From Byssothecium circinans (Eukaryota > Ascomycota > Dothideomycetes > Pleosporales > Massarinaceae): 64,000 nt of DNA. The stretch is from the NCBI GenBank assembly GCA_010015675.1, contig ML976998.1:201437-265436 (forward strand), in the 5' to 3' direction. Shown piece by piece: positions 22,297 to 32,168 of the stretch. The position numbers and the translations under genes were made by a program. The notes below the pieces were generated by a model that saw only the letters and a list, made by a program, of their open reading frames with translations, made no database searches and was not told the DNA's origin. How positions within the stretch are numbered: the stretch's first letter is position 1; every line of letters starts with the position of its first letter.

Positions 22297-23178
22297 TCAT
22301 CCCCGGCTGATCTTGGAGCTTTCTTCAGTATCCCTACCGTCTTGGATTGTGTTTGAGTGAGAGATAAGTTCGGAGTGCTCGTGAAACATGCTGCAACAAT
22401 TCTCCCTCTGTTTAGCCTTCCACGCGCTGGTGCGAAGCTCTCTCATAGCAGAACGGGAGCCGAGTGCGATCTGCATCTCTCTCGAGGTTGCAATGATGTC
22501 TATAAGGAAGTCCTTGGGAAGAAAATGGGGAATCTGCTCGATTCCTTTGAACTTCCAAGCCTCGCAGTGCAAATGGACGTGTAGCTTTCGTAGCTTGGCA
22601 GAAGCAGTGGTATTGTCGTAGATATAGTTCGACAGTTCGACTAGAAGCATCCAATTATCGAGGAAAAAGTTGAGATAGAGATCCACTGCGGTATTCTTAA
22701 GGTCGTCTACTTGGTAGTAGTCGGCAAAGACGTAAAGTTTCATTATGTTGTTCCACATCTGTCTTGTGCTATTTAAGCCCATTATTCTCGGACTTCCGGT
22801 GTTCATCCAATCATAGAATATCTGGAACACATCGACATCGACATCGACATCAGGCAGGCGCAGATGGTCCGATCCCGTCTCGCGAAATCCACCGTTCAGC
22901 ATATTGTCGAAGTATTTGGAGTGGAAGCATAACAGACCGCGGTAGACGGAGAACTTCTTCGGGGCATCGTCAGGGCCGACCTCGATGACGACGATGCGAT
23001 CATAAGCGCTCCTGTCAGCATCCTCGTTAGCTGAGATGCCGCGCGTTTGGCGACGAATATGGGCAGGCTCAACTCTGCAACGCGTATCCAGACATTCGAC
23101 AACGCGCTATACTTACGGAGGAGGCTTCGGCGCCGGATGTGCGCACGGGATGACCACGTCTGTCGCCGTCGATGCCAT
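22297..23178 (-). CDS. BTB/POZ domain protein
   Basis: Two exons (23178-23117 and 23011-22297) with a 105-nt phase-2 intron (GTAAGT...GACAG) give 258 residues. Splicing joins a short Pro-rich start (MASTATDVV) to SAYDRIVVIEVGPDDA and FSVYRGLLCFHSKYFDNML, the standard N-terminal half of a fungal BTB fold. A DVDVFQIFYDWMNTG segment and a helical LYVFADYYQV..LKNTAVDLY region follow. BTB proteins mediate dimerisation or cullin-3 binding, and this type is expanded in filamentous ascomycetes, where most members are uncharacterised. The C-terminus has no additional recognisable domain. The domain call is good; the start exon is inferred from splice consensus. Confidence 0.8.
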
Positions 23179-23559
23179 GGTGGGGGCACGAACATGGTAA
23201 TATGGAGGTGTTGGGTGAGTGATGGCTGAAGGAGCGACGGGGTCGGTTGTTGTGTTCTGCGTTGGAAAATTGTACCGCCGCTAGCAAGGTGGTGAAAGGT
23301 GTGGCGCCCGTGGTGAAGGTGAGGGAAGGCGCAGACTGACGGGATGCAGCTAGACTGGGGCTTACCTCATAATCTTAGAGAGCAGTACTCCATCTTGAGC
23401 TTCGTCAAGATGGCGTTGAAATGCTTTTCGGAGATGGCGGCTTTGACGTCTGATGCGGAATGATCAACACCCTGTGCTTTTTGAGTCTTGAGCTTTGTGA
23501 GGTTTGGTAGTGGTGATGTGGAGGGGTTTTGATGTCCGGCTTCTATTTATTTTAAAGTG
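23179..23559. other. Intergenic region between BTB gene and tandem array
   Basis: About 380 bp with no identifiable gene. It carries the BTB promoter. Confidence 0.4.
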
Positions 23560-24790
23560 TGCGTATGTAGTAGAGTGAACGGTATTGTCTTCAACAACAG
23601 TTTTGAGTTGGCGCATTATAGCGTCGACGTATAGCTCACTGTGTATACTCTGGACCATCTTCGCACAGTTTCGAAACAGGAGGAATTTTGACATTGGGCT
23701 TTGATTTGATTTAGAATGTGTGGATGATTTCCAGTATTGCCTTAAACGATGGTATTGCAGTGCCGCACGATAGCGTCCACGTATAACTCACTGTGTATAC
23801 CCCAGACTACATTTCCGTAATTTGAGAATTGGAGACCCTTGACGCAAACACTAGTGCCATAATTGTAGAGATAGTAACTGTCAGCGGCCCGATGATATAC
23901 TTATAGATCTGTGCGGTAGAGTTTATAGTGTTGTCTTGAACGATGGCTTTGAGCTGCCGCGTGGTAACGTCGTTGTACAGCTCATTGAGTATACCCTGGA
24001 CTACCTTACTACAATTGTAGAACAGGAGGTATTTTGCTGTAGGGCTTTGATTTTGTTCCAAGTGCATAGCAGAGTTTATGTTACTGCATATAACCACGGC
24101 TTCAAGGTGCTGCATAATAGGGTTGTCGTATCAATTGCAGTGTATACCCTAGACTGCTTTTCCACAATTTTAAAGCAGGATAGATTCGCTGTTAAGCTTA
24201 GAAAAGCTTTAAAATGTGTAATACAGCGAACGGAGCTGCCTGGAACAACGGCTTTAGGATAATGTATGATAGCGTTAACGTATAAATTACTGTGTATACC
24301 CTCGACTACTTTTCTGTAATTTTAAAGCAGGATGGTTTTGCTGTTAAGCTTGGAAAAGTTTTAAAATGTGTAATACTGCATCCAGCACTGCATGAAATAA
24401 CGACTTTAAGATGATGTATGATGGAGTTAACGTATAAATCGCTGTATATACCCTAGACTAATTTTCCGTAATTGTAAAGTAGGATAGTTTTGCTATTAAG
24501 CTTAGAAAAGTTTTAAATTCTGTAATACAGTATACAGCACCGCATAACACAACGGCTTGAAGATAATGTATAATACAGTTGACGTATAAATTGCTGTATA
24601 TCCCCCAGACTACTTTCCCGCAAGCTTGTATTAAGCAGGGCTTTGATGTAGAGCCTTGATTTACTTCAATCTATATAGTATTGTTTATAGTATTGCTTGT
24701 AACGACGGATTTGAGGTGCCGCATAATAGCGTTAACGTATAATTCACTGTATATACCCTAGACTACTTTTCCGCAATTTCAAGATAGAGG
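23560..24790. repeat. Decayed tandem array, eight units with 152/153-bp period
   Basis: The anchor GTGTATA (or GTATATA/GAGTATA) recurs at 23641, 23793, 23987, 24140, 24292, 24444, 24596 and 24749. Spacings are 152, 194, 153, 152, 152, 152 and 153 bp; the one long spacing reflects an insertion of about 42 bp. Around the anchor the units share GCGTTAACGTATAA before it and ACCCTAGACTACTTTTCC after it, then AAGCAGGA, TTAAGCTT and AACGGCTT. A single diverged copy of the anchor block lies outside at about 25339. Some neighbouring units read through as ORFs on both strands. On the minus strand several units share a peptide like GIHSELYVDAIMRQL, so the unit may come from a coding repeat or may be non-coding satellite DNA. 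Confidence 0.85.
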
Positions 24791-26070
24791 CTGGTGAAGG
24801 AGACACTAGAAGGACATGATTTATGAAGCGCGAGGACATGGATGTAGCTGTTTGTTTATTTTCATCTATTAACCTCTTTCATTGTTCAGACTCTTCAAGA
24901 GCAAGAACTCGTAAACTGTGTGCATGGAGTTATCTTGACCATGGCTTCCAAAGACACAACCAACCTAACGATATTGCGTGCCTTTTGTTGAGGGGGATAT
25001 TACATATCAGCCAGCTGGGACATAGGGCTAGATGTTGTATATAAAGGTAGCTGTCGAACGTTTGGGTCACTTATCCATGATCCATCAAGTGCAGGTTTGG
25101 TACTAGTAGCTCGTACTTGTTTTTTTAAAATGCTAACTTGCCGTCATATTACAAGGAAGCAGACATCCTTTTAAGGTAAGCGGGAATGTACCTTATTGGC
25201 CCTTCGTCTGCGCCCCGAACGTGCTTGAAGGTGGATTAAAAATATGTGTATATATATTCTACTAAAGGTCTCGTCTTAGCCATTACCCTAAACGAGGGCT
25301 CTAAGTTCTTGTACGAAAGTGAAGATGTATGGCTTATTGTGTAAACCCTAGACTACGTTTCTATAGTTTGTAGAAGATATAAATTAAGTAGATATAAGCA
25401 ATGATATGGATTATGATGAACTTGAAACCTGTTCGAGAAAGCAAGAAAAGAATCCTCGGCTCTCTATGCGGTGCAGCGTGCCAGAAAAGTAGCACCCAAT
25501 CTCCAAAAATGTAAGTATCGCCTGAATCCAGCCATGACCACGAACGAATGCATGCCAAAGGATGCAGAGCAAGATGATTCGCTCTTCATCTTATATCGTA
25601 TTGAGGTTCTTTCGGAGGAGTTGCAAAAAGTGGAGGCTAATGCCACCGTAGCCGTAACAGTCATTTTATATCAAAGCTTCGCATCCTGTTGCAGCATTAG
25701 CCAGACGGCTCCACAACCCTGCCGTTCCATATCTAACACACCCACACGCTTCATCGCAGCAACCCCACTGCCCAACCTATAATCCCAAGGTAACAAACGA
25801 ATTGTGGATCGCCCTTTATCCATACTCTACTTAGCTTTCACAGCGTTTTCTAATTGGTATAGGTCCAAAAGCCTCCGTAGTTTTGAGACTAGCTCCTCTC
25901 ATGACAGCCCCAAACTCATCATCTAATTGCTTCGATCTGTAAGACTACAAAGGTTCGGCATCCACCCAATCATATCATCTCGGTTGGATGCCCTTTCTAC
26001 GTCTAGCTTCACCCACTTCCGTATACAGTAAAGTCTCGACCCCTGAGCCACCTCAATTTCACCTCTTCAC
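24791..26070. other. Gene-poor region
   Basis: 1.3 kb. It includes the stray repeat block at about 25339. Overlapping ORFs on both strands near 25,360-25,780 show no family resemblance, and I do not call a gene. Confidence 0.5.
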
Positions 26071-26916
26071 TCACTCAGCGTTGGTGGTCATGTAGTTGTC
26101 GATTTCATTGGCCAGCTCGGGAGAAATCTCATCGTCGTCAATTGCATCGCAGAAGTCGTGGTCACAGCCCGCTGCATACCCCATCATAATCTCCGCAGCC
26201 CTCAAGCATTGTGCAGGTGTGGCGCCTAGGCCCTTGTCATTGACCTGCTGCTGGTGGTATATTCCGGGCTGATTCTTGGCTTGTGTCCACAACTTGTCGA
26301 GAATAGCCTGGAGCGTGGCATTGTGGAGTCTGTCATAGGCCAGATTGCCAAGCATGACCGATGTGAGGAGCCGGGGATAGGTAGACTCGAGGATATCTGT
26401 CATGACTTTGGTCGTCCAGTGAAGGTCCTTCTCGTTCATGGTCGGCTTGTCCTTGTACAGCGTGGTAATCTCATCCTCCATCAGCAGACGCGCAACTCCG
26501 TGGTAGCCATGTTCTTGGTAAATTTCGAGCCACCGCTGCTTGCTACCCACGAAATCCTCGCGGTCCAGATCGTTGCTGAACTCTGCAATCTCCTTCTCCA
26601 GCCTTTCATCGGCCGTGGCCTCGCCGAGCAGTAGATTTCCCTCGTAACCGGACGGAGTGTGTTGCAGAAACTTTCGCTCATCGTCCGTCGAGAGGTGAAT
26701 GCTTATCTTCTCTACAACATCTTCCTCTGGCTCTTCGTATGCCTCAGTGTTGTCGTCGGCGGCTACTCCGTTGTATTTTGCAGCCAGATTCCGGAACGCA
26801 GCACTCCGCAAGGGCAGACTGATGTTTTGACTCGGAACAGGCGTTGGAAGGAAGACGGGCGGGGAGCTGGAAGCATTTCGCTGGCTAGGTGAACGTTTGC
26901 GCGTGATGGAGGCCAT
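26071..26916 (-). CDS. Orphan protein of 281 residues
   Basis: One uninterrupted ORF from ATG 26916. Residues 1-60 are Ser/Pro/basic; an acidic stretch follows (YEEPEEDVVEK), and then a mostly helical Glu/Leu-rich body with motifs such as SKQRWLEIYQEHGYHGVARL and AEIMMGYAAGCDHDF. The C-terminus is acidic. No signal peptide, membrane span or known domain is visible, and I do not recognise the protein. Its amino acid composition and lack of stops make a real gene likely in an otherwise stop-rich region. Its upstream sequence (26977-27030) is nearly identical to sequence upstream of two other orphan genes in this window (see findings). Confidence 0.7.
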   Translation of the reverse strand: MASITRKRSPSQRNASSSPPVFLPTPVPSQNISLPLRSAAFRNLAAKYNGVAADDNTEAYEEPEEDVVEKISIHLSTDDERKFLQHTPSGYEGNLLLGEATADERLEKEIAEFSNDLDREDFVGSKQRWLEIYQEHGYHGVARLLMEDEITTLYKDKPTMNEKDLHWTTKVMTDILESTYPRLLTSVMLGNLAYDRLHNATLQAILDKLWTQAKNQPGIYHQQQVNDKGLGATPAQCLRAAEIMMGYAAGCDHDFCDAIDDDEISPELANEIDNYMTTNAE

Positions 26917-26976
26917 TGGGGAGGTGTGCCTGGTGATCGTTAGTGAGTGTCCGAAGCGGTTTGACGTACTGATAGT

Positions 26977-27030
26977 AATAAAGAGAGTGCTATGTTGTCA
27001 CCCGTGTTGAAGAGGATTTGCAAAGAAAGC
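26977..27030 (-). promoter_or_regulatory. Shared upstream element, copy A
   Basis: Read on the plus strand it contains ATAAAGAGAGTGCTATGTTG followed by TCAC and, 20 bp on, TGCAAAGAAAGC. It lies 61-114 bp upstream of the 281-aa orphan gene and matches copies B (34174-34275) and C (40326-40427). The 24-bp core differs from B at one position. Confidence 0.75.
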
Positions 27031-28017
27031 ATGAGGAAGGTAGCAGTCTCGCGGGCACGATGTTTATTTGGCCTGAGTGGGCCACTAGCGTCCCTACGTG
27101 GACTAGCGCGTTTTGACGGTGAGGACGCGTCGACGCTGAATATGAGAGCATATTGAGGGAAGGATGAGACTTTTTTACTAAGGACGAGATCGTCTTGGCA
27201 AAAGGACTGGGACGTCTTGAGGGGAGGACAAGCGCGGCTTGACGGCAGGGATGAGACCTTCTTAACAGTAGGATGTCACCTTCTTAAGAGCAAAGAGAAA
27301 CCTAGCTATACTATACCAATGTTCCACTTATAAATATATGCTCCAAATCATATTATTTGAAGCATAATTTAGGGCCGCGGAAGTACACCACTTGCCTTTC
27401 ATCCTAGTCACTATCTTTCCCCCGTCTGAATTCTCTTTACAATGATTGACTGTAGAGTAAATATCATAATAGCCAAATTCACCCAGGGTTATTGAAGAAT
27501 AAAGCCTTATCCTCAGTTTCTCGAGCATTCAGCGGAAAATAATATGACTCTACCAAAGTCTAACTTGCCGCTGGCCATAACGTACGACGTTAAGGCGATC
27601 ACGAAATTTAAGCACTTGAATCCGGAGATCGCGACAACGCAAGAGGCTGACTATTATTAGAGAAGATCTGGAATAAGCAGGAAAAGAGAACCCACACAAG
27701 AGACGCTCCAATCTCTTTAATTTCACCTGGGAAAAACCGTCCATTTGTGCACGTTCATACCCGAAGGATACAATTTCCGAGGCGGACTTTTAAATATCGC
27801 AGTGCAGGTCCGATACCGTCGTCGCCTGGCTTAAAGCTTGAACTGTTGGTGCTGGGTTCAAGCTAGCTATTAGCTTTAATTATAAATCTTACAGCTTCCT
27901 GGGCTTTTGAGTGCTGAGTGCCTTTTAGATAATGGCGCGAACTATTTTCTTCCATTGTATTTCTACCTATCCTTACGAGGATATTTATTAAATCCTTGCC
28001 AACACTAGCAAGCTTCT

Positions 28018-28107
28018 GGCCCGATGTTTATTGCGAGCCGTTGGCGAATTCAGCGCGCGCTTGGCCCGATGTTTATTGCGGGCCGTTGGTGAATTCAGCG
28101 CGCTTGA
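28018..28107. repeat. 45-bp tandem duplication
   Basis: Two adjacent copies of a unit starting GGCCCGATGTTTATTGCG, with period 45 bp (28018 and 28063). They differ at a few positions, for example GCGAGCC versus GCGGGCC and GGCGAATT versus GGTGAATT. No coding content is visible. Confidence 0.8.
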
Positions 28108-28668
28108 CTACGACTGGTAGGATTTTCAAATGTAGGGAAATAGCGCAGGCGCCTTTGCGCTACGAACTCGGCCCATATTGCAAATTGTAGATTCTGGATT
28201 GATTTTCAACAGCTTGATACGTTGAGGACAGAGGCGAGCTGTCAATTCCGTCGAGGCTGCTGGTGCATTTTGGAATCGTGACCAAGTTCTTTAAAGGGAA
28301 AATGGCGTCCGTTCCCGTTATATTCACAGTGACTATGCTTTGCCGTAGTAGACAGACTCCTTCGCAATGCAAGCCATGAGACTACATATCTTGCTGTTGT
28401 TTGGTAAATTCTAAGCACTAAATAAGCCAGGACGTCGGTGCGCATCGTCTGATTCTCTGAACCCGTGGTAGCGGAAATAAGGCTGGGAAGAACTGACATC
28501 GGCGCATCTATTATTTTGGAGTCGCAGGACTTTTATAGCAGGACTTCCTGCAGCATAGATGTATAGATTTAGAATGCTTGTCGAGACTGTTGAAAGAACG
28601 ATGTGTTGCTGTCCTGACCCTTCACCCCGCTGCTTGAACACCCAACCGACGCCAACCCACCAGAGCAA

Positions 28669-28684
28669 CCCCCCCCCCCCCCCC
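28669..28684. repeat. C16 homopolymer
   Basis: An uninterrupted run of sixteen C on the plus strand, at the edge of the GC-rich island. Its length is prone to sequencing error. Confidence 0.8.
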
Positions 28685-30820
28685 ACAAGAACCTTAACAT
28701 CACAACAGTGCCGAAAATCGTAGAAAATTATACGCAATCCTTTCCGGGGTTTTTTTAAACCAAGGCATCCGAAGTAGAGACCTCAGCCTGTCACTTCGGA
28801 AAAGCACCCAGACCACCGGGAGCGGCCGAACATACCTCCGGGTTTCAACAAACGGTTCGTTCGATGAATTGAAGCCCCGAAGAAGCCCCGGAGCCTTCAA
28901 CCCATCAAACAAACTGTGTGTTGAAGCCCCGGAAGGGGGGGTCCGGCCTCCGGGACCACACTAGACCGTACTGGACCGCGCTAGATGAGGGGTAGTGGGG
29001 GGTGCGGGGTCATCCGCCAAGGAGAATAATCCGCTGCTAACTCTATATGAATCTCGGCCGGTCGCGGCTTTGGCGGATGTTAAACCACAAGGTTACCATC
29101 AGGATCCCGGACGGACTGTGAGCAACCCCCTAGATACAAACTGCCTCGACACACGCTTGGAACTCAGACTCTGAATCGATCGTTTGAAACAATGTATGAG
29201 ACGTATGTAGATTCTAAAGTCTTAAAATCTCACTCCTCCCATGTTACCAGTAGGGGCTCTTAATATAATTAGGAGACGTTTGTGAGACGATAATAAGCTA
29301 TGAAATATGTCAATCCTATGAGATACCTCATATTTCGGATATGGTTGCTTCATAGTTTTAATTGTAACATGATTCAAACCTGAAATGGTGTTGACATGCT
29401 TTTAACGTACTGCTGATGCTAACATGTGCACTCACTAACCTATTATTTGGGAAGGAGCGATAGCTAGTACTTCACTAGAAGAGGAAATAACATTTATTAC
29501 TATCACATCCTTAGTGCATAGCGCTTGTATGCCTAGAGCGCTGTGGAGTAGTGACTGTACAGTAATGATAATGTGTAGCGCATTATTTCCCATCCTGCAT
29601 CATCCCACTAGCAATAAATATGTCACAAGGCTACTATACTAACAGAACATAATAAGGTTTATTAGATACTAAACAACGTTTTAAACCCATCTAGGAGTTA
29701 ATTGAACACGTCTCTAGAGTGTATCACCTCACTGTTCAACGTAGTGGTAGTGAAATGACGTCAACAGCATATCCACATAATATCAAGGTTAGAATCATGT
29801 AAAAAGCAAATCGAGTAATCCCATATATGAGGGAGTGCGGATATAAACCTTTGAAACATGCTCTATAACCGTCTGGTGGTCCTTGTCCAACTGCTCGCCT
29901 TTGGTTAAAAGCTGGTCAATGGCTTCGACAACGACCGGCGCCAACTCCATCGATATATTTAGTAATATTACGAAGCTACTAAGACGAGATCCTTATAGGA
30001 ATACCATTGTTGAAATATCCTGAGTTTCCTTAATTTGGGTGTTCGTCTTCGCGATAAAGGAAGCCAACAATGCCGACAGTGCGGACTTTCGGTATAATCT
30101 TGCGGTTACGCAATCAGCAACGGGTAACTTAAATGCTTAGAATCGGGTTTTAGAGTAATCCTTGCACGGCATAAGCGCATGAAATTGCGCAGAGGTTGTT
30201 TTGAACCGTTCGAGGGATAGGATGGGATGGGATATTTGGCCATCACCAGCGGTCATGCTCAACCATCACGTACAGTTTTCCACTGCGACCAAACGATGTC
30301 ATCACTCATTATAATAAGCCGCCTTCAGATTTATCCTACATCAGCGCTCTCAAAGTCTAGAAATTTTTGCCAGAGCTTTCGTAAAGAGATATGTAGCCCT
30401 ATGCTTATAGTCAAGGGAGATGTGTAGCCTAGGATTATAATAATAAATTGAAGTTTATACAAATAGTTTAATCGTGTGTACCTTGATCTACCTATCTCTC
30501 TCATGTCCTCTAAATATGCTGCTAAAATGTTCTCCGTTCTATATCTCTGGCCCGTTTTTTTACGCCGGGATTTGAAGTCATCATATTATCCTCCGGTGAT
30601 GAAGGCGATGGGCGTGTAATGCAGTAACCATTTGGTTGCCTAAAAGCTTCCTGCCCTAGGTGTTTAGATCCTGTTGCTGCTGTCCAGTTCAACATTCAAG
30701 CCAAGGCTACCATTCTAGGACAACGTGGGAATAATACCCATGATTTTGAATACGGTGGTAATGATGGAACCGCGAGTTGGAGTTCAAATTGTTTTCCGCC
30801 CCATCCTCTGAACTCCAATT

Positions 30821-30883
30821 TTCACAGTCATGGAATTTGAATTCACGGCCATGGGATTTGGATTCACAGCCAATATTCGCAAA
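30821..30883. repeat. 21-bp tandem repeat, two full copies and one degenerate copy
   Basis: Units start at 30821, 30842 and 30863, each with TTCACAG or TTCACGG followed by CATGG-A/G-ATTTG. The third unit is degenerate. A short inverted repeat, TTGGAGTTC at 30777-30785 and GAACTCCAA at 30810-30818, lies just before it. Confidence 0.65.
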
Positions 30884-31640
30884 TTCCATTCAACCTCTTA
30901 GATATATTTCTATGTGGTATTGGATCGGATTATATGTTATGTATTGAATATTGACAGCTCTAAGCTCTGTCAAAGGTAACGTAGTCTCCGAGTTCTCTTA
31001 TACAATACTATTTTAAGAAATCGGAAATAGTATTAGAGGCGTAATATGCTCTTACTATCATTTTACTGATACTTATTCTCTATATTCTACTAACCAGTGT
31101 TGCTCTAACCTTAGTATCTTTGGATATGACGGGGTAGGATGAATGTCAACCCTATAGCGCTGCACGCCCTTAAATAATTACTATATTAATTTTATATACA
31201 TAGATGTAGATACGGGGGCTATATTAAGTGTATTTGAAGCTATCCTAAGATTGCAGATAGTATATATTTATATTATAAGGTGAATAGGACGTCACTACCT
31301 AGCTTCCTAAAGGTAAGAAACTCTTACTGCTACTGTATAATGCGTCACTAATCTAAATAGCTTCGCCTGTGGATACGGCTTTTGTTGAACGCGAGAGAGA
31401 GCGTATCAGGAAGCTCAGACGTCACTACAACACAATGGGTAAAATCCGAGGTTAAGTAATCACAAAAACATGTAAGTGCATAGTCTACTGTTTCATATAT
31501 TCACCTGGTATGATTCACCTTCGAGCCAATGTTGAAGAGAAACAGAATAAATTGAAAGCAGGAAAACTATATAGCGGAACTTTTTTTTGAGTGAACAGCA
31601 ACGCAAAAGAACATAGAACAATAAACGCAATGCTTTTGGA

Positions 31641-31749
31641 CACCAGAGCCGTGAAGCCGGGAATAGTGCTAAACGAGAAAATGAACGCAGAAAACCGAGA
31701 GAAGAAGAAAACGAAGTGAAGCACCAGAGCCGTGAAACCGGGAGTAGTG
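31641..31749. repeat. 81-bp spaced direct duplication
   Basis: CACCAGAGCCGTGAAGCCGG at 31641 recurs as CACCAGAGCCGTGAAACCGG at 31722, each followed by GA-A/G-TAGTG. The intervening sequence is purine-rich. No gene is called. Confidence 0.65.
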
Positions 31750-32063
31750 AAAAATGAAGAAGCCGAACAGAAACTACCGGAACCCATAAACCATCGACGC
31801 ACAACCGAGACACCGAGAGAGACCATGTCGCAGTGAGCAGAGTGGACAGTACGCAGTGGAAAAGATTGTGGGATTGAACTGAGGTTGTACTATCTAGGAG
31901 CTACAGAAGGTATAGGTGCGCAGGCACAAATAACGCTAGTCCTAGACAGGTGTAGTACTCTCGGAAAGGTGAGTAGCACTCAAGCAAGGGTAGGAGTAAC
32001 CATCTCATAGGGTAAGAGCCATAAACCGTGACAGACCACCAAAACCGTAAACCGACGAAGCGT

Positions 32064-32145
32064 GACCGAGAAGAAACCGAGAGAACTTGACCGGGAGGAA
32101 ACCGAAAGAACTTGACCGGGAGGAAACCGGAAGAAGTTGACCGAG
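32064..32145. repeat. 25-bp tandem repeat, three units and a partial unit
   Basis: Units starting GACCGAGA or GACCGGGA recur at exactly 25-bp spacing (32064, 32089, 32114, partial at 32139), each containing GGAAACCG-A/G-AAGAA-C/G-TT or a close variant. The array lies just beyond the stop of the 598-aa coiled-coil gene, in its presumed 3' UTR. Confidence 0.8.
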
Positions 32146-32168
32146 AGACGTGACCGTTTGAAGATGTT

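Larger units (their letters stand above)
26917..32168. other. 5.2-kb gene desert
   Basis: No gene can be supported here. The region is mostly AT-rich and stop-rich in all frames. It holds a shared upstream element (26977-27030), a 45-bp tandem duplication (28018-28107), a C16 homopolymer (28669-28684), a GC-rich island (about 28790-29130), a 21-bp repeat (30821-30883), an 81-bp spaced duplication (31641-31749) and a 25-bp tandem repeat (32064-32145). Such islands in AT-rich DNA are common where repeats have decayed. Confidence 0.6.

Noticed and set aside
23560..24790. CRISPR array
   Set aside because: Units are long, diverged and without unique spacers, and the genome is fungal.
25471..25782. 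103-aa plus-strand ORF
   Set aside because: Overlaps open frames on the other strand, no family, no splice support.
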